Source of the DNA: an uncultured Clostridia bacterium
Lineage (GTDB): Bacteria > Bacillota > Clostridia > UBA1381 > UMGS1253
Direction: 5' to 3'
DNA: 17,144 nt
NCBI GenBank assembly: GCA_937892135.1
Contig: CALAUK010000205.1
Span: forward strand, 1-17,144
The translations under genes were made by a program, and so were the position numbers. The notes under the pieces were generated by a model. It had not been told where the DNA came from and searched no databases. It saw nothing but the letters and a program-made list of their open reading frames with translations. Positions 8,087-14,727 of this stretch are shown here, in pieces; within the stretch, counting starts at the first letter, position 1, and the number at the start of each line of letters is the position of its first letter.

Positions 8087-8844
8087 TGTTTCCAAAAAGG
8101 GTTATAAATTTTCATTATGAGGGTATAATTGAGCCGTTTAAAATCATAGGCAATGTGTATTTTGTGGGAACTTATCCTGCATCAGCACATCTTATTGACA
8201 CAGGAGACGGACTTATTTTAATAGACACAGGCTATGAGGATACTTTGTTTTTAGTAATTGACTCAATATACAAGCTTGGTTTTTCACCGTCGGATATAAA
8301 ATATATAATTAATACACACTGGCACGGAGACCACACTGCAGGCACTAAGGCTTTAGCGCATCTTTCGGGCGCAAAAACTCTTATCGGAAAAGAGGATTTT
8401 GAGAAAGCTAAAAAGTATTTTGAAGCAGATATTTTGTTAAAAGACGGCGATGTTATAAGCTTAGGCAACACAGCCATTGAGATTGTGGAAACTCCCGGTC
8501 ACACAAAAGGCACAATTTCTTTGTTCTTTGAAACAGAAGAAGACGGCAAAAAATATAAGGTGGCAATGTTTGGCGGTGCAGGCTCTAACACTCTTGCACA
8601 GGGAAAGTTTGACTATGATGGCTGCCGCGAGGGTTACAGAAATTCTTTAAACAGATTAAGAGAGCGCGAGGTGGATGTTGTTTTAGGAAACCATGTGTGG
8701 AACAATGACACCGAAGTTAAGGGTAAAATTTTAGCTGAAACCGGTGAAAATCAGTTTATAAACAAAGAACTCTGGTGTGAATTTTTAGACTGGTGCGAGG
8801 GCAAATTAGACAAGAGAATATCAGAGGATAAAGTGGCTTTATAA
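8086..8844 (+). CDS. Metallo-beta-lactamase-fold hydrolase
   Basis: A 252-residue soluble MBL-fold protein. The metal motif THWHGDH gives His78, His80, Asp82 and His83; His139 (ETPGHTKG) and His203 (GNHVWNN) supply the remaining ligands. The Asp that usually bridges the metals in glyoxalase II-like members is missing: the corresponding strand reads MFGGAGSN. The remaining ligand set is like that of subclass B3 enzymes, but there is no signal peptide and nothing suggests antibiotic resistance. Its ATG overlaps the EAL stop by one base (TAATG), with GGAGGG at 8071-8076, so translation is probably coupled to the phosphodiesterase. The stop codon lies inside the terminator hairpin. Substrate unknown; a phosphodiester or thioester-like small molecule is possible. 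Confidence 0.85.
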   Translation: MFPKRVINFHYEGIIEPFKIIGNVYFVGTYPASAHLIDTGDGLILIDTGYEDTLFLVIDSIYKLGFSPSDIKYIINTHWHGDHTAGTKALAHLSGAKTLIGKEDFEKAKKYFEADILLKDGDVISLGNTAIEIVETPGHTKGTISLFFETEEDGKKYKVAMFGGAGSNTLAQGKFDYDGCREGYRNSLNRLREREVDVVLGNHVWNNDTEVKGKILAETGENQFINKELWCEFLDWCEGKLDKRISEDKVAL

Positions 8845-8860
8845 AAGCCACTTTTTTCTT
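8831..8860 (+). terminator. Rho-independent terminator overlapping the MBL gene stop
   Basis: AAGTGGCTTT (8831-8840) pairs perfectly with AAAGCCACTT (8844-8853) around a 3-base loop, followed by a T-rich tract. The last four codons and the TAA stop (8842-8844) form part of the hairpin. It ends the five-gene operon that begins near 3176. Confidence 0.92.
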
Positions 8861-8881
8861 TGAAAAAAACGCCGAAAATGC

Positions 8882-8910
8882 TTGACAAAAAGGCACGTGT
8901 ATGCTATGAT
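8882..8910 (+). promoter_or_regulatory. Strong extended -10 promoter of the six-gene paralogue operon
   Basis: TTGACA (8882-8887, perfect -35) is followed after exactly 17 bases by TATGAT (8905-8910), with TG at 8902-8903 giving an extended -10. This is the best promoter seen in the window. Transcription should start near 8917, giving a leader of about 32 bases with no visible riboswitch. A short CACGTG palindrome (8894-8899) lies in the spacer. Confidence 0.85.
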
Positions 8911-8948
8911 TTAGCTGACAAAATATGTAAGATGAGAGAGGTTTTATT

Positions 8949-9989
8949 ATGTGCAACATAGCAGGTTATGCAGGCGAGAAGAGGGCAGCTCCAATACTTA
9001 TTGAAATGATAAGAAAGCAGCAGTTTTTTGATGGAGGTCTTTCAACGGGTATTGCAACCATTTCGGACGGCAAGCTTTACACGGCAAAGGTATTAGGAAA
9101 TGTTGACGACTTAATTAAAAAGACAAACGCTTTAAATTTCCCCGGAACAGTAGGAATTATTCATTCAAGACCTGATGATGATTTTTTAGTTAATGCGCAT
9201 CCGTTTTTGGCGGAAGAAAATAAAACTGCACTTGTTGAAAACGGAGTTTTCTTAAAAGAGGAAAACTTAGTTAAAAAAAGGGATGACATTGTAAAAATGC
9301 TTCTTGAGGCAGGGATTGAGTTTCCTTCTGCAAAAATTACCGAAAGACCCGGCGGAAACCCTGTTCTTCCCGATGGAAGATGCATTTCGTATGATGATTC
9401 TTATATAGGCTATGTTGAATACTTAAGAAAAAACGGCACAGAAGATTATATGGACGCGATGACAAAGGCATCGACTGATTTGTTTTCGGATTCTGTGTAT
9501 CTTCTTGTAACAGAAAATGTGCCCGACAGTATATTCGTAAGCCGAATGACAAGGCCGATGAATATTATGAAAAAAGAAGACGGGTGTTACCTTGCAACAA
9601 GTCAGCTTGCATTTTCCGATTGGGAACAGGCAGAGTACATAAAAAGCCTTCCTGAGATGAAAACAGTTAAGGTTACAAAAGACGGGTTTGAAGAAAGCAA
9701 AAAGGATATTAAGGGTGCCACTGTTGTTGATTTTTCAGAAGAAGAGTATAAAGAAATAAGAGAACAAATTCGTGAAAAGCTTAAGAAAGCGCCTGTTGCC
9801 TTGGATGGATTGGGCGGAGGAATCTATGTTAAGAATTCTTCGCTTGAAAGAGTAAGACCTAATGTTAAGGCGTCATACGATGCTTTGTGGGAGTTTGAAA
9901 AAGAGGGTATTTTAAAACGTTATGACAAGGAAAGCGAGTTTTCGTGGATGCCCGGCAAAAAAGTTATGAAAACATTTTTCTATATATAA
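8949..9989 (+). CDS. GlmS-like class II glutamine amidotransferase domain protein, copy 1
   Basis: A 346-residue protein beginning MCNIAGYAG, so removal of Met would expose Cys2 as an N-terminal nucleophile (Ntn hydrolase). The class II amidotransferase pattern continues with HSR (Arg74), NAHPF (82-86) and ENG (97-99, oxyanion region). SRMTRPMNIM (198-207) and YLATSQLAF (214-222) match the later GlmS segments. KEI-x-EQI...APVALDGLGGGI (268-292) resembles the GlmS linker, but the two SIS synthase domains are absent; a tail of about 55 residues replaces them and could be a small helical or winged-helix region. The glutamine-binding Asp of GlmS aligns with Ile130, so glutaminase activity is doubtful. 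First gene of the six-gene operon; the leader GAGAGAGGTTTTATTATG gives a clear ribosome site. Family call good, reaction unknown. Confidence 0.78.
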   Translation: MCNIAGYAGEKRAAPILIEMIRKQQFFDGGLSTGIATISDGKLYTAKVLGNVDDLIKKTNALNFPGTVGIIHSRPDDDFLVNAHPFLAEENKTALVENGVFLKEENLVKKRDDIVKMLLEAGIEFPSAKITERPGGNPVLPDGRCISYDDSYIGYVEYLRKNGTEDYMDAMTKASTDLFSDSVYLLVTENVPDSIFVSRMTRPMNIMKKEDGCYLATSQLAFSDWEQAEYIKSLPEMKTVKVTKDGFEESKKDIKGATVVDFSEEEYKEIREQIREKLKKAPVALDGLGGGIYVKNSSLERVRPNVKASYDALWEFEKEGILKRYDKESEFSWMPGKKVMKTFFYI

Positions 9990-10001
9990 GGAGGTTTTAT
10001 T

Positions 10002-11045
10002 ATGTGTAATATAGCAGGATATGTTGGAGAGAAAAGAGCGGCTCCGATACTTATTGAGATGCTTAAGAAGCAGGAATTTTTAGATGGCGGACTTGGAACA
10101 GGCATTGCCACTATTCACGAGGGCAAGCTTTATTCGGCTAAGGTTATAGGAAGTGTTGACACCTTGCTTAAAGAAACTGACGCTTTAAACTTTCCCGGAA
10201 ATATAGGTATAATTCATTCAAGACCCGATGATAATTTTATAGAATATATTCATCCGTTTGTTTCGGAAGAGGGAAAAACTGCCATTGTTGAAAACGGAAA
10301 TATGTGTGGCGATGAAGGCGTAAGAAACAGAATAAAAGAGGTTATTGATTTGCTTTTGGAAAACGGATATGTTTTTGAATCTGCGCATGATTTAGGTCCT
10401 AAGCACCCATATCCTCCTCTTCCGGACGGAAGAAGAATTTCATTTATTGAGCTTCATGCAAAATACATAGAACATCTAAGAAAAACAACAGATATGAGCT
10501 ATCCTGAGGCTTTTTCAAAGTCTACAAGTGATATTTTCGCTGATGAAGTTTCGGTTATGGTAACTGCAAACACGCCTGAAAATATTTATGTAAGCCGTGT
10601 AACAAGACCTATGAATATTATGAAGAAAAAAGACGGATGTTATCTTGCAACGAGTCAGCTTGCTTTTCCTGACTGGCAGGAAGCAGAATATATAAAAAGT
10701 CTTCCTCATATGGCAACAAGCACAATCACAAAGGACGGATTTGAGGTTTCGCCTTATCCTATAACAACGGGAAATGTTATAGACTTTACAGAAGAAGAAT
10801 ATAACAATATAAAAGAGGAAATCCGTAAAAAATTAGAAAAAGAGCCATTGGCTTTAGATAGCTTAGGCGGTGGAATTTTTGTAAGAAACACATCTCCCGA
10901 CAAGTTCAGACCTAACGCAAAGGCGTCTTATGATGCTTTGTGGGAACTTTTCAAGGAAGGTGTTCTTGAAAGATATGATGAAATGAGCGAGTTTAGCTGG
11001 ATGCCCGGCAAAAAGGTTATGAAAACATTTTTCTATTTAAAATAA
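10002..11045 (+). CDS. GlmS-like class II glutamine amidotransferase domain protein, copy 2
   Basis: A 347-residue tandem paralogue of the preceding gene, with the same N-terminal MCNIAGY, Arg74 in HSR, ENG at 97-99, and the same SIS-less tail ending in FSWMPGKKVMKTFFY. It differs from copy 1 in informative places. FESAHD (125-130) keeps Asp130, the position that binds the glutamine amino group in GlmS and PurF, whereas copy 1 has Ile. Conversely NAHPF of copy 1 is YIHPF here. Copy 2 is therefore the better candidate for a working glutaminase that releases ammonia, possibly acting with copy 1 as a heterodimer. ATG follows AAGGAGG at 9988-9994, which overlaps the upstream stop. The next gene begins 12 bases after its stop. 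Confidence 0.78.
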   Translation: MCNIAGYVGEKRAAPILIEMLKKQEFLDGGLGTGIATIHEGKLYSAKVIGSVDTLLKETDALNFPGNIGIIHSRPDDNFIEYIHPFVSEEGKTAIVENGNMCGDEGVRNRIKEVIDLLLENGYVFESAHDLGPKHPYPPLPDGRRISFIELHAKYIEHLRKTTDMSYPEAFSKSTSDIFADEVSVMVTANTPENIYVSRVTRPMNIMKKKDGCYLATSQLAFPDWQEAEYIKSLPHMATSTITKDGFEVSPYPITTGNVIDFTEEEYNNIKEEIRKKLEKEPLALDSLGGGIFVRNTSPDKFRPNAKASYDALWELFKEGVLERYDEMSEFSWMPGKKVMKTFFYLK

Positions 11046-11057
11046 GGGGGATTAAAA

Positions 11058-12020
11058 ATGAGTGCATATGAAAAATTAGCAGTACACGAAGATTCTAAAT
11101 ATGATGAGCATCTTAAAAATGCTGAAAAACTGGATATTGACTTTTTTGATAAAGATAAAATTCTTGCCTTTGGCGAGGATTATAACATTATGCCCGAGGA
11201 GGCAAAAGAGCATATCCTTAAGGCGTGGGAAGTATTAAAAGACGATGAGGACTACAAAAGAATAGCCAAGGCTATATACTATTTTATGAAAAATGATATA
11301 GTTATATCCAAGCTTGCTCCCGATTTTGAAAAAGAGCCTGTTAAGGCAGAGTTTGTAAGCTTTTTCCCGATTTGGTATATGGCAGAAGAATTTGCAAACG
11401 ATGCTAAAAAAAGAGGAATACCGAAGGAAATAGTTTCAAAAACACTTATGGCAATCTGCGGCTGCGTTATAAGAAATGTGGGCTATACGGGAAGAGTCGG
11501 CACAAGCGGATTTTTCACATGGCTTCCTTATTATCCTCAGGGCAAGCTGTTTAAAATAAACGATTTTGAGTTTGAAAATGCAAAGCATGATGGAAAGAGT
11601 GCCGTTGGCGTGCATATTCCGGCAAAAACAAAGCTTGATGTTTTAGATAACTTAAAGAGCTTTAAAGAGGGCTTGGACTTTTTTGACAAGTACTATCCCG
11701 AGCTTGAAATGACAGGCATGGTATGCGAATCATGGATGCTTTCAACAGAGGTTGAAGAGGTTATGGGCGGGCCTACAAATGTTACTCGTTTTGGCGATAT
11801 GTTTGACCGTTACGACATAGGTGACACAAAGGGTATGGCAGTTTGCCGTTTCGTATTTGGTCAGGGAACTCCTTATCCGCCTGTTGAAGAGCTTCCTGAA
11901 AATACTACAATGCAGAGAAAGATGAAAGAGTATATGCTTTCAGGAAAGCGTGTTTATGCTAAAGGCGGATTTATTTCAAGAGAAAAGCTTAACAATATGA
12001 TAAAAGAGCTAGAGGGTTAA
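11058..12020 (+). CDS. GNAT-like acyltransferase domain protein (DUF5596 type), copy 1
   Basis: A 320-residue soluble protein with a mostly helical N-terminal half and a C-terminal domain that I recognise as similar to the GNAT_C/DUF5596 'acyltransferase domain-containing' family of Firmicutes. Supporting features in family order are a QGKLFKINDFEFE segment (161-173), GVHIPAKTKLDV (184-195), CESWMLSTEVEEVMG (223-237) and NVTRFGDMF (241-249). These match the GRLQFE, VHIP, SWLLDP and N-x-V-x-RF landmarks of the family as I remember them. Members are predicted, not proven, to transfer acyl groups. GGGGG at 11046-11050 precedes ATG. It follows the amidotransferase pair and is itself duplicated immediately downstream. 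There is no transmembrane segment or signal peptide. Confidence in the fold is moderate, and the acyl acceptor is unknown. Confidence 0.65.
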   Translation: MSAYEKLAVHEDSKYDEHLKNAEKLDIDFFDKDKILAFGEDYNIMPEEAKEHILKAWEVLKDDEDYKRIAKAIYYFMKNDIVISKLAPDFEKEPVKAEFVSFFPIWYMAEEFANDAKKRGIPKEIVSKTLMAICGCVIRNVGYTGRVGTSGFFTWLPYYPQGKLFKINDFEFENAKHDGKSAVGVHIPAKTKLDVLDNLKSFKEGLDFFDKYYPELEMTGMVCESWMLSTEVEEVMGGPTNVTRFGDMFDRYDIGDTKGMAVCRFVFGQGTPYPPVEELPENTTMQRKMKEYMLSGKRVYAKGGFISREKLNNMIKELEG

Positions 12021-12030
12021 GGAGAGAAAA

Positions 12031-12990
12031 ATGAACACATACGAAAAACTTGTGGCACACGAAAAAGAAGAGCTTAAAGAGGCTCTTGAAAATGCCGAAA
12101 AAGTGGATATTGACTTTTTTAATAAGGAAAGAATTCTTGCCTTCGGCGAAGAATACGGCATTTTGCCTGATGAGATGAAGGGTTACATTCTTGAGGCTTA
12201 TGAGGAGCTTAAAGATGATGAGGTATATAAAAAGATTATAAGGGCTATGTATTATTTCATGAAAAATGAAATAGAAATGGGCGCTGTTGTCCCTGGTCCT
12301 GAAGACGGAATAAAGGCAGAGTTTTCAAACTTTTTTCCTGCATGGTATATGGCAGAGGATTTTGCAAAGGACATGGAAAGAAGAGGGGTGTCTAAAGAGA
12401 TTATATCAGACACTCTTATGGTATTTTCTAACAATATACAAAAAAATATCAGACTTTCAGGTATACCGGGAACAAGGCGGTCTTACGACTGGATTCGCTA
12501 TTTTGCACAGGGTAAAATTATTCAAGTGAACGATTTTCAGTATGAAATTGTAAATAAGGACGGAAGATATATGCTTGGAGTGCATATTCCTCCGAAAACA
12601 AAGCTTAATGTTTTGGATAATGCAAGAAGCTTTAAAGAAGCATTGGACTTTTTTGAAAAGTTTTATCCCGAGTATGATATGACGGGCTTAAGATGCATAT
12701 CGTGGCTTTTGAGCACAGAGATTGAAGAGGTTATGGGTGGGCCAACAAATATTACCCGCTTCGGCGATATGTTTGAGCGCTACGATGTTGGCGATGTTAA
12801 GGGTATGGCAGTTTTCAGCTTTGTGTTTAACAAGGCAAAACCCTATCCTCCCATTGAAGAGCTTCCTGAAGAGACTTCTATGCAGAGAAAGATGAAGGAG
12901 TATATGCTTTCAGGCAATAGAATTTTAGTTAAGGGCGGATTTATTTCAAGAGAAAGACTTGATAAAATAATAAAGGAAGCAGAGGCATAA
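12031..12990 (+). CDS. GNAT-like acyltransferase domain protein (DUF5596 type), copy 2
   Basis: A 319-residue paralogue of the preceding gene, similar end to end. Shared landmarks include YEKL at the start, DIDFF near residue 27, GVHIPPKTKLNVLDN, WLLSTEIEEVMGGPTN and the near-identical tail MQRKMKEYMLSG...KGGFISRE. Differences cluster in the middle (about 130-160), where copy 1 reads ICGCVIRNVGYTGRVG and copy 2 FSNNIQKNIRLSGIPG; this may alter the substrate pocket. The ATG follows AGGAGAG at 12020-12026, ten bases after the upstream stop. The gene ends one base before the first creatininase-like ATG, so those two are probably translationally coupled. Function is inferred from weak motif resemblance, as for copy 1. 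Confidence 0.65.
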   Translation: MNTYEKLVAHEKEELKEALENAEKVDIDFFNKERILAFGEEYGILPDEMKGYILEAYEELKDDEVYKKIIRAMYYFMKNEIEMGAVVPGPEDGIKAEFSNFFPAWYMAEDFAKDMERRGVSKEIISDTLMVFSNNIQKNIRLSGIPGTRRSYDWIRYFAQGKIIQVNDFQYEIVNKDGRYMLGVHIPPKTKLNVLDNARSFKEALDFFEKFYPEYDMTGLRCISWLLSTEIEEVMGGPTNITRFGDMFERYDVGDVKGMAVFSFVFNKAKPYPPIEELPEETSMQRKMKEYMLSGNRILVKGGFISRERLDKIIKEAEA

Positions 12991-12991
12991 T

Positions 12992-13834
12992 ATGCTTTGG
13001 GAAGATTTAAGAGAAGAAGAATTTAACGAAGCGGTAAAAAGGTCGAAAGGCGTTTGCATAGTGCCTGTTGGCTGCCTTGAAAAACACGGACAGCATCTGC
13101 CTTTGGGAACTGATGTAATTCATATAACCGAAATTGCAAAAATGGCGGCAGATGAAGAAGAAGCGGTTGTTTTTCCGTCTATGTATTTTGGCGAAAAAAC
13201 AGGAGCGGGAAATTTTTTAGGAACAGTTATATTTTCAAGCGAGCTAAGGCAAAAAATGCTTTCAGAGACTTGCCGTGAAATTGCGCGAAACGGATTTTCT
13301 AAAATACTTTTATATAACGGACATGGCGGAAATCAGGCAATGATATCCAATTTTTCAAGAAGTGTGCTTTATGAAAAAAACGATTATGCAGTTTTTGATT
13401 ACAGCCTAGGCTCTGATTTTGCAACGCCTAAAAAGCTTCTTTCCAAAAATTATCCCTATTTAACAAGTGAGGACAGAAAGATTCTTAATGACTATAACGA
13501 AAAGAAAAAACGCTATGGTCACGCCTGTTTTATTGAGACCGGTTGGGTGTATGGAGTGCGCCCCGAGGTTGTAAGGCTTGATAAGATAAATGACGAGTCA
13601 GGTTCGTCAACTCATCGCTTTGATGAGTTCTCGAATCTTAAAATCAACACCCCTCTTGCATGGATGGCAGATTACCCGAATTCTTATGCGGGAGACAGCC
13701 ACGAAGGAATGAATGAAAGAATTGCAAGGGCGATGGTTGAATTTTCAAGAGAAAAGCTTAAAGAGGTTATCCGCTTTTTGAAAGAGGAGGATATTTCTTT
13801 AGAATATTTAGAAGAATGGAAAAATAAATGGTAG
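12992..13834 (+). CDS. Creatininase-family amidohydrolase, copy 1
   Basis: A 280-residue member of the creatininase family, metal-dependent cyclic-amide hydrolases and deformylases that include creatininase, the archaeal FAPy deformylase ArfB and the mycofactocin peptidase MftE. Metal-site landmarks are Glu30, His32 and Asp41 in CLEKHGQHLPLGTD, His111 in NGHGGN (109-114), and His177/Glu182 in GHACFIET. Asn74 (GAGNFLGTV) occupies the place where many members have His before the F-x-GT turn, a difference from copy 2. Its start lies one base after the upstream stop; AGAGG at 12981-12985, inside the upstream gene, is the ribosome site. No signal peptide. The reaction cannot be named: creatinine itself is only one possibility. 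It is followed 13 bases later by its duplicate. Confidence 0.87.
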   Translation: MLWEDLREEEFNEAVKRSKGVCIVPVGCLEKHGQHLPLGTDVIHITEIAKMAADEEEAVVFPSMYFGEKTGAGNFLGTVIFSSELRQKMLSETCREIARNGFSKILLYNGHGGNQAMISNFSRSVLYEKNDYAVFDYSLGSDFATPKKLLSKNYPYLTSEDRKILNDYNEKKKRYGHACFIETGWVYGVRPEVVRLDKINDESGSSTHRFDEFSNLKINTPLAWMADYPNSYAGDSHEGMNERIARAMVEFSREKLKEVIRFLKEEDISLEYLEEWKNKW

Positions 13835-13847
13835 AGGAGAGAGTTTA

Positions 13848-14687
13848 ATGCTTTGGGAAGATTTAAGAGAAGAAGAGTTTAAAGAGGCGGTTGAAAAATC
13901 AAAGGGGGTTTGCATTATTCCTTTTGGAAGTCTTGAGATGCACGGGCAGCATTTGCCTCTTGGTACAGATACAATAATTGCACGCGAGGTTTGCCGTCTT
14001 GCCGCAGAAGAAGAATATGCAGTGGTGTTCCCGACTATTGCCTGCGGAGATATGATAGGAAGCCGACATGCAGGAGAGTTTAGCTATTCTCCTGAACTGA
14101 TGATGCAGATTTTAAAGGAGACCTGTAACGAAGTTTACAGAAATGGCTTTGACAAAATTATAATATATATCGGGCATGGCGGAAACGGGGCTGTTACATC
14201 ATATTTTCTAAGAGCTTATAACCACGAAAAAACACCGTACACTGTTTTCAGAGTTGACATCAACCTTGATGATTGTGCGCCAAAGGCACTTCTTGAAAAG
14301 GGTTATGACTATCTTACAGAAGATGATAAAAAGGTTTTAAAAGACTTTGTGGATGAAAAGAAGATATATGGTCATGCATGCTTTGTTGAAAATGGTTTGG
14401 TTTATGCTGTAAAGCCTGAGACTGTAAGACTTGATAAAATCAGAGATTTAGACGGACATTCAACTCATAAATATGACGAATTTTACAAAAACGGAATAAA
14501 AGCTGCAAATGCATGGTCGGGAGATTTTCCGAATATGTATGAAGGAGACCCTCACGACGGTATGAATGAAAGAATCGCAAAGGCTATGATGGAAGCTGCG
14601 GCAGAAAAGCTTGCTTCTCAGATTAAATTTATAAAAGAAGAAAACATTACAAGAGAAGCCCGCGCAGAAAAAATGAAGAAGTTTTAA
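13848..14687 (+). CDS. Creatininase-family amidohydrolase, copy 2
   Basis: A 279-residue duplicate of the preceding gene. The first eleven residues (MLWEDLREEEF) are identical and the DNA there is nearly so. Metal landmarks are retained: Glu30, His32 and Asp41 in SLEMHGQHLPLGTD, His110 in GHGGN, and His176/Glu181 in GHACFVEN. It keeps His74 in GSRHAGEF, which aligns with the family's usual His, but lacks the GT turn of copy 1 and is one residue shorter there, so the two active sites probably differ. AGAGGAGAGAG at 13833-13843 gives a strong ribosome site. It is the last gene of the operon, with a terminator 3 bases after its stop. Creatininase-family enzymes are usually hexamers, so mixed assemblies with copy 1 are possible. 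Confidence 0.87.
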   Translation: MLWEDLREEEFKEAVEKSKGVCIIPFGSLEMHGQHLPLGTDTIIAREVCRLAAEEEYAVVFPTIACGDMIGSRHAGEFSYSPELMMQILKETCNEVYRNGFDKIIIYIGHGGNGAVTSYFLRAYNHEKTPYTVFRVDINLDDCAPKALLEKGYDYLTEDDKKVLKDFVDEKKIYGHACFVENGLVYAVKPETVRLDKIRDLDGHSTHKYDEFYKNGIKAANAWSGDFPNMYEGDPHDGMNERIAKAMMEAAAEKLASQIKFIKEENITREARAEKMKKF

Positions 14688-14690
14688 TAA

Positions 14691-14727
14691 AAAAGTCAGC
14701 ATCCTCCGATGCTGACTTTTAATCTTT
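14691..14727. terminator. Bidirectional terminator between converging units
   Basis: AAAAGTCAGCATC (14691-14703) pairs perfectly with GATGCTGACTTTT (14708-14720) around CTCC. T-rich flanks on the right (+ strand reading) and A-rich bases on the left (T-rich for the minus strand) let it serve both the six-gene operon and the converging YitT gene, whose stop codon (14719-14721) overlaps the stem. Confidence 0.9.

Larger units (their letters stand above)
8949..14687 (+). other. Operon of three tandem paralogue pairs (A A' B B' C C')
   Basis: Six genes follow one another with gaps of 1 to 13 bases between one strong promoter (8882-8910) and one terminator (14691-14727). They form three adjacent duplicate pairs: amidotransferase-like (8949, 10002), GNAT-like acyltransferase (11058, 12031) and creatininase-like (12992, 13848). 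Within each pair the proteins are nearly equal in length (346/347, 320/319, 280/279) and similar along their whole length, including identical stretches at their starts or ends. Each pair was therefore duplicated in place. The combined role is not known to me. Confidence 0.8.

Noticed and set aside
8086..8844. Reading the MBL gene as a beta-lactamase resistance gene
   Set aside because: There is no signal peptide, and the active-site surroundings and operon context do not suggest one. The fold is used by many unrelated hydrolases.
8894..8899. CACGTG palindrome as a regulator site in the 8882 promoter
   Set aside because: Six bases without longer flanking symmetry is too little to call an operator; it is kept only as a remark.
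8949..11045. Calling either amidotransferase protein glmS or purF
   Set aside because: They lack the SIS or phosphoribosyltransferase domain and are about half the length, so neither gene name is justified.
11058..14687. Phage, toxin-antitoxin or mobile island interpretation of the paralogue operon
   Set aside because: No integrase, transposase, tRNA boundary, direct repeats or toxin-like small genes are seen, and base use resembles that of the neighbouring genes.
12992..14687. Naming the pair creatinine amidohydrolase or MftE
   Set aside because: The family has several distinct reactions, and no mycofactocin genes or creatine pathway genes are nearby.
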